NCBI GenBank assembly: GCA_024449915.1
Contig: JAMZAV010001847.1
Coordinates: forward strand, 1 to 64,000
DNA from: Sweltsa coloradensis
Lineage: Eukaryota > Arthropoda > Insecta > Plecoptera > Chloroperlidae
Direction: 5' to 3'
Length of the DNA stretch: 64,000 nucleotides
Shown: piece after piece, positions 63,245 through 64,000 of the stretch
Layout: every line of letters begins with the position of its first letter
Numbering within the stretch: position 1 is the stretch's first letter
The notes under the pieces: generated by a model
Told to the model about the DNA's origin: nothing
The model's input: the letters and a program-made list of their open reading frames with translations, nothing else
Database searches by the model: none
Position numbers and translations under genes: made by a program

Positions 63245-63370
63245 TTTTATTCTGGGAGAGTTTTTGGCACTTTGAATGGAACCCCCCCGAGTTCGATCAG
63301 TGTGCTGAAATTGAAACTGACTTGAAAAAGCATGAAGCAATGTGGTCGCTCTTTGAAGAATTTAATAGCG
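63245..63370 (+). pseudogene. DYNC2H1: Damaged second copy of DYNC2H1 exon 14
   Basis: It is nearly identical to 60798-60913 from 'gagttcgatcagtgtgctga' to the donor gtttgtata. Its first third differs by small indels (net -1), and the acceptor ctag has become ctgg. It is therefore frameshifted and lacks a splice acceptor. It lies downstream of exon 16, out of order. Confidence 0.85.
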
Positions 63371-63698
63371 GTTTGTATACTTTTGTTATTTCTTTTCAGT
63401 AGCAAAAATTTGAATAAAAAATGTATAGGCTACTTAGCCAAAATAATTAATAATTAACATATAATAATTAATGTAGTTGGTAAGGTTGCCCATTGATATC
63501 GATACACACAATTAATTTCGATATCAATATTTGTTTTCTACATCGCAATATTTCAAAGTACTAAAATAGCGTTGAAAACGCGTAAAAAATGAATAAAATT
63601 TGGTTTTGTGTAGCTTCGGCATCGAGTAATTCTGCAGTATCACGTCGACATCGCGTCGTCTGCATGCAACTTGTATCTTGATTTCTGTTACGCTTTAG

Positions 63699-63853
63699 GT
63701 CTGGAGAACATGGCTAAGGAAGAGTGGATTATATTTCGAAGCAAGAGTTATAAATTTGAAGAATTTCTCCAAATGTGGCAAGAGAAGCTGAAGGCTGGCG
63801 ATGAAACCACTTCACTGACTGTGCGATTGCTGCAAGAAGTTGAGAGATACAAG
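63699..63853 (+). pseudogene. DYNC2H1: Second copy of DYNC2H1 exon 15
   Basis: It matches 61079-61233 over the full 155 bases with about four differences (Asp to Glu at one codon, otherwise silent). Acceptor ctttag and donor gtgtgt are intact. Its phase (enters at 1, leaves at 0) cannot follow exon 16, which leaves at phase 0. Using it there would shift the frame. Downstream flank also matches 61234-61330 until a Helitron-like terminus interrupts it. Confidence 0.85.
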
Positions 63854-63949
63854 GTGTGTAGAACAAAACAACGTATTTATCTTATCTGAATAGACGATGG
63901 CCTTGAATTTAAGATGACCCCTTACTTTCAAGATGCTTGTATTGATAAA

Positions 63950-64000
63950 ACTAGGAAAACGCTTAAGTCCCGCCGCGTTGTTGGATGAGCGTAATTGGTG
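63950..64000 (-). mobile_element. Helitron-like element, start only
   Basis: ACTAGGAAAACGCTTAAGTCC followed by CGCCGCGTTGTTGGATGAGC is the hairpin terminus. The rest lies beyond the window. The first dynein-exon copy has the same flank ('cttgtattgataaaa') without the element, which gives an empty site for comparison. Confidence 0.7.

Overview
This window is nuclear DNA from an invertebrate animal. It is AT-rich and intron-rich, and protein-coding sequence is sparse among transposon relics. The phylum cannot be fixed from the window. A cytoplasmic dynein-2 heavy chain gene implies an animal with cilia, and the strong excess of the palindromes AGGCCT and ACCGGT is a lineage habit I cannot assign. 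No bacterial genes, CRISPR arrays or operons were seen.

Four host genes can be assembled exon by exon, with GT/AG splice sites and reading phase consistent throughout. (1) An ILRUN (C6orf106-like) gene, + strand, five exons, 3467-11851, 239 aa. (2) Thymidylate synthase (TYMS), - strand, four exons, 16958-20517, 348 aa, convergent with ILRUN. (3) The nucleoporin NUP50, + strand, three exons, 33104-38486, 614 aa, with a C-terminal Ran-binding domain and repeated Trp-Pro motifs in place of most FG repeats. (4) The first 16 coding exons (1233 codons) of the intraflagellar-transport motor DYNC2H1, + strand, 46793-62282, which runs off the right edge. A promoter-like segment about 1.1 kb upstream of its ATG carries a palindromic CRE and an RFX-type X-box, ahead of a probable untranslated first exon.

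The intergenic space and introns are mostly mobile-element debris. The commonest is a Helitron-like family (Helentron/HINE architecture). One end starts TTGGATGAGC; the other has an inverted subterminal copy of that motif, then a small hairpin with stem AACGC/GCGTT, and ends CCTAG. There are also CR1/L2/Jockey-type and RTE-like LINE fragments, a tRNA-derived SINE family, hAT-like elements (one with a perfect 8-bp target duplication inside an old reading frame), a Tigger/pogo-like MITE with TA duplications, several other inverted-repeat elements, microsatellites and long G runs.

Near the right edge a second, damaged copy of DYNC2H1 exons 14 and 15 lies downstream of exon 16. It cannot be spliced in frame there, so it is a decayed tandem duplication or an assembly/haplotype artefact. 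I found no clearly new molecular system. The most interesting points are the X-box/CRE promoter, the WP-repeat NUP50, the Helitron-like family with its conserved stem and variable loops, and the duplicated dynein exons.
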